64,000 bases of DNA from assembly GCA_028768545.1 (NCBI GenBank), contig CP054838.1:3583001-3647000 (forward strand). Direction: 5' to 3'. Both the position numbers and the translations under genes were made by a program. Below, in pieces: positions 17,967 through 27,625 of the stretch. Every line of letters starts with the position of its first letter. Positions within the stretch are counted from its first letter, which is position 1. Under the pieces are notes generated by a model. That model saw only the letters and a program-made list of their open reading frames with translations. It searched no databases and was not told the DNA's origin. The stretch comes from Desulfobacter sp. Lineage in GTDB: Bacteria; Desulfobacterota; Desulfobacteria; Desulfobacterales; Desulfobacteraceae.

Positions 17967-19445
17967 ATGATTTTAGATCAACTCCCCGATAAAACTAATT
18001 TTATAAAACTTGCACGGACCGCCAATGTCATCCCTGTGGCCACACAGGTTTTGGCCGATATGGACACCCCGGTCTCCATCCTTGAAAAATGCTATGACAA
18101 AAATAAAGAATGCTTTTTACTTGAAAGCGTTGAAGGCGGGGAACGCTGGGCCAGATACAGCTTTTTAGGGGTATCTGCCTTTGGCCATATCAAGGTCTTT
18201 AATACCCATGTTCAGGTCACCACGGCCCAGGGCTGTGAAAAAATAGAACACAACAATGATCCTTTAGGGGTGATGCGCAAAATTGTCAAATCCTATACCC
18301 CTGCAGATATTGCTGACCTGCCACGGTTCTGGAGCGGGGTCACCGGATATTTCACCTATGAAATGGTCTCTTTTTTTGAAGATATACCCGTGTCCCTGCC
18401 CGATGATACCCCCTATGGTCACTTTATCATCCCCGAACAGATGGTGATTTTTGACAATGTCAAACAGACCATGACCTGTCTTAATATCTGCTATCTTACA
18501 AAGGATGTTGATCCCGGTGCGGAGTATGAAAGGGCAAGACAGGCACTGGACTATCTGGTTCAAACCATAAAACAGCCCGTTGCCCCCAAAGCATATCCCC
18601 CTGCAGCCGAGGTGAGTTTAAGCCCTGTAACCCCTTCCGAACAATATATGGACGGGGTCAATAAAATCAAAGACCATATTGTACAAGGCGATATTTTCCA
18701 GGCAGTCTATTCCCAGCCCTTTGTCTGCACAACGGATGTGGATCCTGTGCTCATTTACAGGGCCCAGCGGTATATCAACCCCTCTCCCTATATGTTTTTC
18801 ATGAATTTCAAAGAGCGGGTGATTGCAGGTTCCTCCCCTGAAACCATGGTCCGGCTTGAAAACCACGTGGCCACCCTGCGGCCCATTGCAGGCACAAGGC
18901 CCAGGGGCACAACCGAGCAGGAGGACCGCTTTTACGCCGACGACCTTTTAAATGACGACAAGGAAAAGGCCGAGCATGTCATGCTCATCGATCTGGGACG
19001 CAACGATCTTGGCAGGGTGGCCCAGGCCGGAACCGTCCAGGTCACCGATACCATGGTTGTCGAACGCTACTCCCATGTCATGCACCTGGTCTCCAATATC
19101 ACCTGTGATTTAAAACCCGAGGCAGATGCCTTTGACCTGTTCCGGGCCACCTTTCCTGCAGGCACCCTGTCAGGGGCCCCGAAAATCAGGGCCATGGAAA
19201 TCATCGGCGAACTTGAGAACCGCCCCAGGGAAATCTACGGCGGGGCGGCCGGATATATTTCCTTTACGGGGAACATGGATTTTGCCATAACCATACGCAC
19301 GGCAGTCATGGAAAAAGGAAGGCTCACGGTCCAGGCAGGGGCAGGCATTGTCCATGATTCAGACCCCGAAGCTGAACTTGAAGAATGCATTAACAAGGCC
19401 AAAAGCGTGGAAACCGCCCTGAAGCTGGCCCTGTCACAATCCTAA
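17967..19445 (+). CDS. trpE: Anthranilate synthase component I
   Basis: TrpE converts chorismate to anthranilate with ammonia from TrpG. From the ATG at 17967 it has 492 residues. The Trp feedback-site motif LLES lies near residue 51. The catalytic chorismate-binding domain shows GDIFQAVYSQPF near 245, FMNFKERVIAGSSPETMVRL near 280, PIAGTRPRG near 312, and FPAGTLSGAPKIRAMEII near 400. An ATG 14 codons upstream lies within the attenuator's T-rich segment and is not used here; TAGGA precedes the chosen start. Confidence 0.93.
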   Translation: MILDQLPDKTNFIKLARTANVIPVATQVLADMDTPVSILEKCYDKNKECFLLESVEGGERWARYSFLGVSAFGHIKVFNTHVQVTTAQGCEKIEHNNDPLGVMRKIVKSYTPADIADLPRFWSGVTGYFTYEMVSFFEDIPVSLPDDTPYGHFIIPEQMVIFDNVKQTMTCLNICYLTKDVDPGAEYERARQALDYLVQTIKQPVAPKAYPPAAEVSLSPVTPSEQYMDGVNKIKDHIVQGDIFQAVYSQPFVCTTDVDPVLIYRAQRYINPSPYMFFMNFKERVIAGSSPETMVRLENHVATLRPIAGTRPRGTTEQEDRFYADDLLNDDKEKAEHVMLIDLGRNDLGRVAQAGTVQVTDTMVVERYSHVMHLVSNITCDLKPEADAFDLFRATFPAGTLSGAPKIRAMEIIGELENRPREIYGGAAGYISFTGNMDFAITIRTAVMEKGRLTVQAGAGIVHDSDPEAELEECINKAKSVETALKLALSQS

Positions 19446-19457
19446 GGGAGAGTTGTC

Positions 19458-20027
19458 ATGAAGGTTGTTATTATTGATAATTATGATTCCTTTACATTCA
19501 ACCTGGTCCATTATGTACTGAACACCGGGGTGGATGTAGAGGTATTTCGAAATGATAAAATATCAGTTCAAGAACTTGAAACCATGAACCCAGGCGCCAT
19601 TATCATATCACCCGGACCCGGACGGCCTGAAGATGCAGGCATCTCCCTGGATCTTGTAAGAAAGATTTCAGGTAAAATTCCCATTTTAGGGGTATGCCTT
19701 GGCCACCAGACCATTGCCCAGAGCTTTGGAGGCACTGTGGTCCATGCCAAATCAATCATGCACGGCAAAACCTCAATGGTCAAAGCAGACGGAGAATTTA
19801 TTTATACGGGCATTAAAAAACCATTTTCAGTCATGCGCTACCATTCCCTAGCTGTCCGGGAATCTGACCTGCCCGACTGCCTTGTGGTAACCGCCAGGAC
19901 CGATGACGGCGAAATTATGGGCATCAGGCATAAAACCCATCCCACCCAGGGAGTTCAGTTCCACCCGGAGTCATTTATGACCACCGTGGGCAAACGGCTT
20001 GTCCGAAATTTTATCAAAGGAGTATAA
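19458..20027 (+). CDS. trpG: Anthranilate synthase component II (glutamine amidotransferase)
   Basis: A class I glutamine amidotransferase of 189 residues that supplies ammonia to TrpE. It has IDNYDSFTFNLVHY at residues 5-18, the oxyanion strand SPGPGRPEDAG near 51, the nucleophile Cys in GVCLGHQ near 77, and the His-Glu pair in QFHPES near 172. It may also serve as PabA. It lies 12 bases after trpE, and trpD starts one base after its stop. Confidence 0.93.
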   Translation: MKVVIIDNYDSFTFNLVHYVLNTGVDVEVFRNDKISVQELETMNPGAIIISPGPGRPEDAGISLDLVRKISGKIPILGVCLGHQTIAQSFGGTVVHAKSIMHGKTSMVKADGEFIYTGIKKPFSVMRYHSLAVRESDLPDCLVVTARTDDGEIMGIRHKTHPTQGVQFHPESFMTTVGKRLVRNFIKGV

Positions 20028-20028
20028 G

Positions 20029-21048
20029 ATGAGTTTTACCTGTCACCTGAACAAAATCATTTCAGGACAGAACCTTGACCAGGACAGCATGGCAGATATG
20101 CTGACCCATATTTTTTCAGGAAAAATCACAGAAGCCCAGATCGGGGCCTTTATGGCAGGCCTTGCCACCAAGGGGGAAACCTTTGAAGAAGTGGCAGGGG
20201 CGGCCCGGGCCATGCGGCGCAAAGCCGTACGGGTTCAGACCCTGGCAAAAACGGTCATTGATATTGTGGGCACGGGCGGAGATGCCTCAGGATCCTTTAA
20301 CATTTCCACCACCACGGCCTTTGTGGTGGCAGGGGCCGGCATCACGGTGGCCAAACACGGCAATCGAAGTGTTTCAAGCAAATGCGGATCAGCCGATGTG
20401 CTTGAAGCTTTGGGCGTCAATCTTGGGGCAGATCCTGAAATTGTTGAAGAGGCCATCAATGAAATCGGTATCGGGTTCATGTTTGCTCCCATGTACCACG
20501 GGTCCATGAAATATGCCATGAAAGCCCGTACAGACTGTGGTATCCGAAGTATCTTCAACATGCTGGGACCTTTGACCAATCCTGCGGCAGCCTCCTGCCA
20601 GCTGCTGGGGGTATATGCACCCGAACTCACGGAAATGTTTGCAAAAGCGCTCAAGCTTTTAGGGGTACAAAAGGCATTTGTGGTCCACGGCCACGACGGT
20701 ATGGATGAGATCACCACCACCGATCTTACCCGGGTGACCGAACTTGATGACGGAATGATCAAAACCTATGATATTGATCCCTTAAACTATTTTGACGACT
20801 ACAGCGATCCCAAAGACCTGCTTGGCGGGGATGTGCCCTATAATGCCAAAATTACCCAAGCCATCCTCAAGGGAGAACAAGGTCCCAGGCAGGATGTGGT
20901 GCTGCTCAACGCTGGTGCCGCTCTTGTTGCGGCAGATGCAGCCCCCAACATTGAAAAAGGCATCGCCCTGGCCAGAACCTCCATTGAATCGGGCAAGGCC
21001 TTTGAAAAACTGGAACAATTGGCAGCCTACACCCGGGAGAACAGCTAA
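20029..21048 (+). CDS. trpD: Anthranilate phosphoribosyltransferase
   Basis: TrpD joins anthranilate to PRPP. The 339-residue protein shows the PRPP-binding motif DIVGTGGDASGSFNISTTTA near residue 80, KHGNRSVSSKCGSADVLEALG near 107, and MFAPMYHGSMKYA near 152. The ATG at 20029 follows AAAGGAG and touches the trpG stop; a longer frame upstream lies inside trpG and is not used. Confidence 0.94.
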   Translation: MSFTCHLNKIISGQNLDQDSMADMLTHIFSGKITEAQIGAFMAGLATKGETFEEVAGAARAMRRKAVRVQTLAKTVIDIVGTGGDASGSFNISTTTAFVVAGAGITVAKHGNRSVSSKCGSADVLEALGVNLGADPEIVEEAINEIGIGFMFAPMYHGSMKYAMKARTDCGIRSIFNMLGPLTNPAAASCQLLGVYAPELTEMFAKALKLLGVQKAFVVHGHDGMDEITTTDLTRVTELDDGMIKTYDIDPLNYFDDYSDPKDLLGGDVPYNAKITQAILKGEQGPRQDVVLLNAGAALVAADAAPNIEKGIALARTSIESGKAFEKLEQLAAYTRENS

Positions 21049-21049
21049 A

Positions 21050-21856
21050 ATGGAAGGTTTTCTCAAAATAGTCGTAGATGCAAAAAAGCAGGAAATCGCC
21101 ATGGCCAGGGCATCCATCCCTTTGACCGCTGTGCGCCACGATGCCGAGCATGCCAAATCTCCTGCTGATTTTCTGGCGGCCATGGCCCAAAGCCACAGCC
21201 AGGACCCCGGCATCATTGCAGAAATTAAAAAAGCCTCCCCGTCCAAAGGGGATATATATGTGGATCTGGATGTGCCAGCCTATACCCAAACCTATACCCA
21301 AGGCGGTGCCAGGGCCATTTCAGTACTCACTGAACCCCAATTTTTCAAAGGCAGTCTCAATGACCTTGAAATTGTGTGTTCCCATACAAATCTTCCGGTG
21401 CTGCGCAAGGATTTTATCTTTACCGAATACCAGATCTATGAAGCCAAACGGGCAGGCGCATCCGCCCTGCTCTTGATCACCACCCTGCTCTCCCCTGCCC
21501 AGCAGGCAGAATTCACCCTCCTTTCAAGGGAACTTGGAATGGAGCCTCTCGTAGAGATCAATTCGGAATGGGAATTTGAACAAGCCTATACGGCTGGAGC
21601 AAAGGTGGTGGGCATCAACAATAGAAACCTTGCGACCCTGAAAACCGACCCTGATGTTGCCAAACGGGTGGCAAAAATATTTCCCAAGGATGTTATTACC
21701 GTGGAAGCGTCGGGCATAGGTGCACGTTCGGGCATTGAACAGGGCCTTGAAAAAAATATTTTCAACTTTCTTGTGGGAGAAAGCATTGTCAGGGCAAAGG
21801 ATCCTGAAAACTTTATCCGGACGCTCAGGGGAAAAAGGCCGACACCCCAGCCATGA
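21050..21856 (+). CDS. trpC: Indole-3-glycerol phosphate synthase
   Basis: TrpC closes the indole ring. The 268-residue TIM barrel shows EIKKASPSKG near residue 57, the sequence ISVLTEPQFFKGS near 88, LRKDFIFTEYQIYEA near 116, GINNRNLATLKTD near 183 and EASGIG near 215. It starts one base after the trpD stop and overlaps trpF by 4 bases. The frame is open much further upstream, but that part lies inside trpD and is not coding. Confidence 0.93.
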   Translation: MEGFLKIVVDAKKQEIAMARASIPLTAVRHDAEHAKSPADFLAAMAQSHSQDPGIIAEIKKASPSKGDIYVDLDVPAYTQTYTQGGARAISVLTEPQFFKGSLNDLEIVCSHTNLPVLRKDFIFTEYQIYEAKRAGASALLLITTLLSPAQQAEFTLLSRELGMEPLVEINSEWEFEQAYTAGAKVVGINNRNLATLKTDPDVAKRVAKIFPKDVITVEASGIGARSGIEQGLEKNIFNFLVGESIVRAKDPENFIRTLRGKRPTPQP

Positions 21857-22536
21857 AACCAAAAAATCCACACCCGTTCTTTTTAAACAAGACCCGACCC
21901 CTTGTCAAAATCTGCGGTCTTACCCAACCTAAAAATGCGCTGGCATGCGTCCATGCCGGCGCTGACATGATCGGCCTTGTCTTTTTAAAAAAAAGCCCTC
22001 GAAATATAGAGTTTGACAAAGCAAAACAGATCACCTCGGCCCTGCCGGTTTCAGTCCTGGTCTGCGGGGTGTTTGTGGATGAAGATTTTGATACCATCAT
22101 GCAAACCGTGGAAGGCACAGGAATTCAGGGGGTACAGCTCCACGGCAGCGAGCCTCCCCTTTTGGCAGAACAGCTTTCACACCAGGGGCTTGTGGTGATC
22201 AAGGCCTTTTTTGCCGCCCGAAAACCAGATTTCTCCCTTGTTAAAACCTATGAATATGCTGATTTATGCCTGGTGGAATACGGAAAAGGGGTGCTGCCCG
22301 GTGGAAACGCCGAGACCTGGGATTACGGCCTGACACAAAATCTTACCCCCCAGGTTCCCCTGATGCTGGCCGGAGGCCTGAGCCCTGACAACATAGGGCA
22401 AGCCCTGGCCCAGGCACCCCCCATGGCCGTTGATGCCTCCTCAGGTGTGGAACTCTCGCCCGGCATCAAAGATATACCCAAAGTGCTTGCCTTTGTTGAG
22501 GCTGCAAAAGCCTGCCCCATGCAAAGAGTTTGGTAA
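21853..22536 (+). CDS. trpF: Phosphoribosylanthranilate isomerase
   Basis: A 227-residue TIM barrel with the catalytic Cys motif VKICGLT near residue 18, GLVFLKKSPRNI near 42, the catalytic Asp region GVFVDEDFD near 74, QLHGSE near 95, and LAGGLSPDN near 175. It is the last gene of the operon: no trpB or trpA follows, and the next gene is on the other strand, so tryptophan synthase must be encoded elsewhere. Confidence 0.92.
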   Translation: MKPKNPHPFFLNKTRPLVKICGLTQPKNALACVHAGADMIGLVFLKKSPRNIEFDKAKQITSALPVSVLVCGVFVDEDFDTIMQTVEGTGIQGVQLHGSEPPLLAEQLSHQGLVVIKAFFAARKPDFSLVKTYEYADLCLVEYGKGVLPGGNAETWDYGLTQNLTPQVPLMLAGGLSPDNIGQALAQAPPMAVDASSGVELSPGIKDIPKVLAFVEAAKACPMQRVW

Positions 22537-22668
22537 TTTAACAAATTCACACCCAAAACAATCAATCCACGGCAAAAAATAGTGTGGGCCCCACGGTATC
22601 AACATACCCCTTGATGATTCCGGGCAATTGATCATTTCTGGAAGCTGAGGTTGCGTCAATTGAAAAAA

Positions 22669-24829
22669 TCAGTAAAAATCAAGGTCTTTTTTTTCAAGTA
22701 AAACCTGCTGATAATATTCAATCAGTATACTCACAATTTTTGGATCAAACTTTTGTATCTGGGACGCCTTTTTTGAGGCATCCATATCTGAGTGGAATAT
22801 ATTTATCAGCGCTTGAATATCTAATTTTTCCCTGAAAGGGGGTATCTGAAAGAATGGAATCTATGGCATTGGCAATGGCGACAATCCGGCATTCAATGGG
22901 TAACTTTTCTTTTGAGGGATTATCTTCAAACGACTCTTTTGTATCAGAATCATTAAAATAAGATCCTGAATATTTCACAAGATATGCAAATGATCTCAGT
23001 TCATGAATGCTTTCCATGATTGAACAGCCCAAAGAGCTGACCAATCGGTTAAACACCCGAGTTTCATTTCTGTTCAGCTCTCGAATACTTTTGGTCGGAT
23101 CAATATAGGCCTTTACCTGATCATTGAGAGCATGTTTGCCGATGTCATGCAGCAGGGCAACGATCACGGTTGTTTTTTTCTGCTCAAAAGTGATTGTCTG
23201 AATTTTACCCGACTCATTTTTCTCAATATGTTTATTGATCAAATCAATGATATGAAGAGAGTTGATGGCCACCCTTTTTGAATGATCAACCAAATACTTA
23301 TCACCCATTTCAATTTTATAGATTGCATAGTTAAACGGCAGTGTTTTTTGCTCGATACGGTCCAAAGCATTCATTTGGACCCCGATCTCTTTTTTATAAC
23401 GGGAAAAAAGAGTTTGGGGAATCAAGGCCCTGTTTTCTAATGATTTTAAGCTGTCAATGGAATAAATATAAATCGGGTCTTCCTTGCCTTTGACCCGGAT
23501 ATAATTTTTTGTTTTGTTGATAAACTCTTTTTGGGGTAAAAGCGCATTAAAGTTTGGTCCAATCAATAAGGGCTGTTCCACAACCCTATCAAAAATTGAA
23601 TAATTATTTCCTTTGTCCGTAATCCTGGATGCCACATTTACAGTATCGCCAATGGCATCTATCCTGCCGTAAAAATCAAAATCAATGATAATAGAGCCAA
23701 ACTCAGCCCCGCCCTTGATAAATACCCTGTGTTTTTTTTCTTGGGTTAAAATCTTTTTTGCAAAGAAAAAATGGTTCAGCCGAATCATATTTTTTTGGGC
23801 CATGTACATAAACCGAATGACATTTTCAGCCCATAAAGATTGCTTGAATTTTTCCGCTCTATGAAGGGTTTTCTGATCAAACCGGTCTTTGTGGGTTTCA
23901 AACCAGTGCGTGTATTTCAAAATAAACGGGTTTAAATTCGTGTGGTTTGAAATCTTTTGTTTTAAACGGATAAAGGTGTCAAGGGTGATTGGGTTTATCC
24001 CAAACGGATCTGACGGAGGTTGGGGCTCGGTTGATAATGCATCCATCCCAAACAAAGACATGATTTCGTCCCCGACCGACTTGACATAAATGCCGCCATA
24101 GGCATTTATCAATCGAATATGATCTTCTTCCCAGGCTTGTAGAATTTTTTTGATTTTATCATCTCCCAATGCCTCACTCAGCCTTGTATATTCAATGATA
24201 TCAAAAAAAGCCACAAAGCGTTTTTGGCTGCCCAATAATTTTTTCTGATCGGTTTCTGAAAAAATCTTTGCCAACTCCTGGCGCTGCAAACGATTGATTG
24301 AAATGATGGTATGGCGGACGATATTTTCCAAAATAAATTCGTCTTTTTTAGAAAACCCATGGGGTGATGCACTGTTTAAAAGGCTTATAACACCGAGCAA
24401 TTGATTGTCCCCATCAACCAAGGGCAGGCATAGGATGGATTTTGTTCTATAATGATTTAACTTGTCAAAAAAGCGGTCAAATTTAAGGCCCTTATATTGC
24501 TTGCCAATATCGCCATAGGCATCGGCAATATTCATTTTGATTTTATGAAATCCGCAGTATCCGGCAATGCTTTTATTATTCAGCGGAAGTGTAATCTTTT
24601 TAACGGGCATGCCATAATAAAATTCAGAATAAAGTTCATTCATATTTTTATCCAACAGATACAAGGTACACCTGTCGGCATTGACAAGCTGAACTGTTTT
24701 TTCAACGATCAAGGATAATACCTTTCTCATGTCCTCAAGCGAGTAAAGTTCAAGGGTAAAATCCATAAGCGATTGAAATATTTTTTCTGTCAACGGATTG
24801 TTCAAACCCATATCCTTTTTTCCATTCAA
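22669..24829 (-). CDS. GAF - cyclase-like - HD domain signalling protein, frameshifted near the C-terminus
   Basis: The intact frame gives 694 residues ending at 22745, but its last 35 residues look wrong. Removing one base from the T5 run at 22825-22829 (A5 on the coding strand) gives a 719-residue protein ending at 22669 in a natural helical tail. Domains: GAF at about 20-180; a class III cyclase-homology domain from about 205, with the metal Asps in FFDIIEYTRLSEALGDD and VKSVGDEIMSLFG; and an HD domain with LLHDIGKHAL near 573. It is likely a cytoplasmic sensor that makes or degrades a nucleotide second messenger; which one is not clear. It is monocistronic. Confidence 0.72.
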
Positions 24830-24971
24830 ACGTTAAAATACGATCACCAAAAAATTTACAAACTTGCCCTTGGAATGATCTGCACTGATGAATTAAAACT
24901 AAAGATATTCTTTTAAAAAAAGCCGGACAACTTTTTTTAAACAGGTCTTTTTAAATCTGTCTTTTTAAAAA

Positions 24972-25694
24972 TCAGCGGACAAGAATATTGTTGCCCGGAT
25001 AAATCTTGTCCTTTGCAGAAAGGTTGTTGAGCTTTCTTATGGCGGTCACCGATATTTTATATTTTTGTGAAATAAACCAAAGAGTCTCTCCTTTTTTCAC
25101 CGTATGAAACAAGGATTTACTGGGCTTGGGCTGGACACTTGTTTTTTTCACAGACACGGCAGGCCGCTTAACCGGAGCTGAGGAGACCTTGTATTTCATG
25201 GCGTCCATCTTTTTTTCAAGTGTTGCCATCCGTCCGATCAATGCGTCTAATTTCACACTCATTGCCGTTTCAAGCCGGCTCACCCGCTGATCAAGCTCTG
25301 ACAGTCCCTTGGGAGAATTTGCAGCCTGGCCCTGGGTGGAAGACGCTGAGATCATCCGGGCCATTTCAACTTCCAAATCCGCCACCCTGGTTTCCATGGC
25401 AGCGGTTTTCTGTGCTGGATGGGCCGTTAGATCCTTGGCTGACGATTCCTTTTGGGTTAAATTTTCATCCGACGCCCTGAAAAAAAGAAAAAAAACAAGG
25501 ATCGTAACCACCAGCGCCCCGACAATAATCAGGGTGAACTCATTTTTTTTAAGCAATGATCCCCCATAATCCGGGGCCTCTGCCTTTTTTTCTGATTGGT
25601 GTTCCTGCCGGTGGTGGGTATTTTTGACTGAGGCTTGGCCTTTTGTTTCATCCTTGCAGCTCCTGTGATAAGAATTTCTCGCCTTGTCTTTCAT
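24972..25694 (-). CDS. Membrane-anchored LysM protein with coiled coil
   Basis: A 240-residue protein: a basic, charged N-terminus (1-50), one transmembrane segment (about 53-72, FTLIIVGALVVTILVFFLFF), a heptad-rich coiled coil (about 98-165), a Lys/Pro/Val-rich linker, and one LysM domain at the C-terminus (FHTVKKGETLWFISQKYKIS, ending KIYPGNNILVR). LysM binds peptidoglycan, so it probably sits in the inner membrane with the LysM domain in the periplasm. The specific role is unknown. Confidence 0.78.
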   Translation of the reverse strand: MKDKARNSYHRSCKDETKGQASVKNTHHRQEHQSEKKAEAPDYGGSLLKKNEFTLIIVGALVVTILVFFLFFRASDENLTQKESSAKDLTAHPAQKTAAMETRVADLEVEMARMISASSTQGQAANSPKGLSELDQRVSRLETAMSVKLDALIGRMATLEKKMDAMKYKVSSAPVKRPAVSVKKTSVQPKPSKSLFHTVKKGETLWFISQKYKISVTAIRKLNNLSAKDKIYPGNNILVR

Positions 25695-25831
25695 ATCATC
25701 TGGGCCTTATTTTTCAACCCATAACCCAAATTTACCCATGGATTTTTAAGACGGAAAAAGGATTGAATCACAGGTTTTAAGTGTGATAGAGTCGCAATTA
25801 GGATACCGACCCAAACCCTTAGGATATATCT

Positions 25832-26677
25832 ATGAATTCAAAATTGATTCTCGTTGCCTTGTTTTTTTTCGTCATGACCATGATTCCTTCGGCCATGGCC
25901 CAGTCCGGCTTTACCAACAAACTGGGCATGCGCTTTGTTTTCATCCCCCCAGGATCCTTTGTCATGGGAAGTCCTGAAACCGAACAGGGCAGGCAATGGA
26001 ACGAAACCCAGCACCGAGTGACCATCAGTAAAGGCTTTTACATGGGTGAAACCGAGGTCACCCAGGGAGAGTGGAACCGCCTGGTCTCGCCCAATCCCTC
26101 TTCTTTTAAGCTGGGAGATGCCTATCCTGTGGACAATGTTTCATGGCAGGATGCCGTAGCATTTATTGAGTTTCTCAATCGATGGGAAGGCACAAACAAA
26201 TACAGCCTGCCAACGGAAGCCCAGTGGGAGTATGCCTGCAGGGCCGGAAGCACCACAGCCCTTTCCTCAGGAAAAATCACCACCTTTTCCTGCAATACCC
26301 CAGAACCTGCCCTTATTGACACGGCATGGTATTGTTACAACTCAGGGCTTGCCGGGCCTGCAAGGGATTTTAAACCCCATCCTGTGGGCGTTTTAACCCC
26401 CAATGCCTGGGGATTGTACGACATGCACGACAATGTCCAGGAATGGGTCCAGGACAGCTGTAAATGGCGGCATTTCTGGAAAGCAAAGGTCGGGGTTGTC
26501 ACCCGCACCTATGTGGACAAGATCATAGATCCCCTTGAAACCAAAGGAGATCACCGGGTGGTCAGGGGAGGCGGCTGGTACCAGACCAGCAAATACCAGC
26601 GGTCTGCCTACCGGACCTATTATAAACCCATTGCCCGGAAAAACAGCTTGGGCTTCAGGATCGTCAGGAAGAAATAA
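25832..26677 (+). CDS. Secreted SUMF1/FGE-fold protein without the catalytic Cys pair
   Basis: A 281-residue protein with a signal peptide (about 1-23, ending SAMA) and then a formylglycine-generating-enzyme fold: FVFIPPGSFVMGSPETEQGR, GETEVTQGEW, LPTEAQWEYACRAGS, and the C-terminal VVRGGGWYQTSKYQRSAYR followed by SLGFRIVR. In true formylglycine-generating enzymes two Cys lie in the segment after RGG; here that segment has none, so sulfatase activation is unlikely. It probably uses the fold for binding. Its 3' end overlaps the convergent MauE-like gene by 14 bases. Confidence 0.83.
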   Translation: MNSKLILVALFFFVMTMIPSAMAQSGFTNKLGMRFVFIPPGSFVMGSPETEQGRQWNETQHRVTISKGFYMGETEVTQGEWNRLVSPNPSSFKLGDAYPVDNVSWQDAVAFIEFLNRWEGTNKYSLPTEAQWEYACRAGSTTALSSGKITTFSCNTPEPALIDTAWYCYNSGLAGPARDFKPHPVGVLTPNAWGLYDMHDNVQEWVQDSCKWRHFWKAKVGVVTRTYVDKIIDPLETKGDHRVVRGGGWYQTSKYQRSAYRTYYKPIARKNSLGFRIVRKK

Positions 26678-27122
26678 GGCTGTTTTTACCTGAACTTGTC
26701 AATCGGGTCCAAACCCAGATCCCGGCCCCCAGTAACCCCAAGTCACGGACCAGCAATCCCACTGCACTGGACTGGTCATGGGTGCTGCCAAAGGAAAAAC
26801 AGCCGCAGTCAAACTGATATCCTCTCAACAGATTAAAGGAGATCAGAAGAATAAAGCCCAGCAGCATGGCATTGATGATGATAAGGGCAGAACGTTTATA
26901 CCGGCCTGCAATAAGGCAAATTCCTGCAAGAAGCTCCACAAAGGGCAGGCAGATGGCCATCAGATTGATCCATTTGCCGGGAAAGACACCATACCCGTAA
27001 AGAATCTTTGCAAACTGGTCCGGTGCTGCGATTTTATGCCCTGAGGCATAGATAAATGTTCCTCCCAGAACCAGGCGCAGGGCAAAAATAATGATCTTTA
27101 AATATCCATGTTCAGCTTTCAT
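26664..27122 (-). CDS. MauE/DoxX-like membrane protein
   Basis: About 152 residues with four predicted transmembrane segments and the sequence FDCGCFSFGS near residue 108, typical of the MauE family, which supports redox or disulfide maturation of partner proteins. The ATG at 27122 overlaps the rhodanese stop by 11 bases; a longer frame reaching 27173 would lie inside the rhodanese gene. It is last in the run that starts with murJ. Pairing with a rhodanese suggests a joint role in periplasmic sulfur or thiol chemistry, which is inference. Confidence 0.75.
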   Translation of the reverse strand: MKAEHGYLKIIIFALRLVLGGTFIYASGHKIAAPDQFAKILYGYGVFPGKWINLMAICLPFVELLAGICLIAGRYKRSALIIINAMLLGFILLISFNLLRGYQFDCGCFSFGSTHDQSSAVGLLVRDLGLLGAGIWVWTRLTSSGKNSLISS

Positions 27123-27615
27123 CGGCTTCCACCTCAAATCCCATCTCTTTCCACTCGCGAAATCCCCCGGCATAGACCTTTACACTGACAAAGCCCATCT
27201 GGATGAGGCGGGAGGCAAAGGCATGGCTGTCCTGGCATTCAACCCCGGCACAATAAACCAATACCGTATCTTGTTTTTTAATCAGGTCCAAAAAAAAGGA
27301 CAAGGCCGTGTCAAATTCATAAAGGGGAAAGGAAACTGCCCCGGGAATATGGCCCATCGCATAAATATCGGCCCGCCTGACATCCACTAAAACAGCGGTT
27401 TTCGCCTGGACCATCCGTATTACCCGCAAAGGATTATTAAGCTCGTCGGCAACGAGATGATTTTCCTGATTGGATCCGGCCATGACCACACCGGTATCAG
27501 GATCCCACTGGCCGAACAGGGCAATGCCATGGGGAGAAATCCAATTCACTCCGATTCCAAGACCCATAGCAAGGCCGATAATCAACACACACCCTTGAAT
27601 ATCTTTAAAATTCAT
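27112..27615 (-). CDS. Membrane-anchored rhodanese-domain protein
   Basis: A 167-residue protein with an N-terminal hydrophobic anchor (about 8-30) and one rhodanese domain: VLVDVRRADIYAMGHIPGAV near 75 and the active-site loop YCAGVECQDSHAFA near 121, with Cys at the persulfide position. Rhodaneses carry sulfane sulfur. It probably faces the periplasm. It overlaps the MauE-like gene and follows a small helical protein. Confidence 0.82.
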   Translation of the reverse strand: MNFKDIQGCVLIIGLAMGLGIGVNWISPHGIALFGQWDPDTGVVMAGSNQENHLVADELNNPLRVIRMVQAKTAVLVDVRRADIYAMGHIPGAVSFPLYEFDTALSFFLDLIKKQDTVLVYCAGVECQDSHAFASRLIQMGFVSVKVYAGGFREWKEMGFEVEADES

Positions 27616-27625
27616 GACACGCGTA

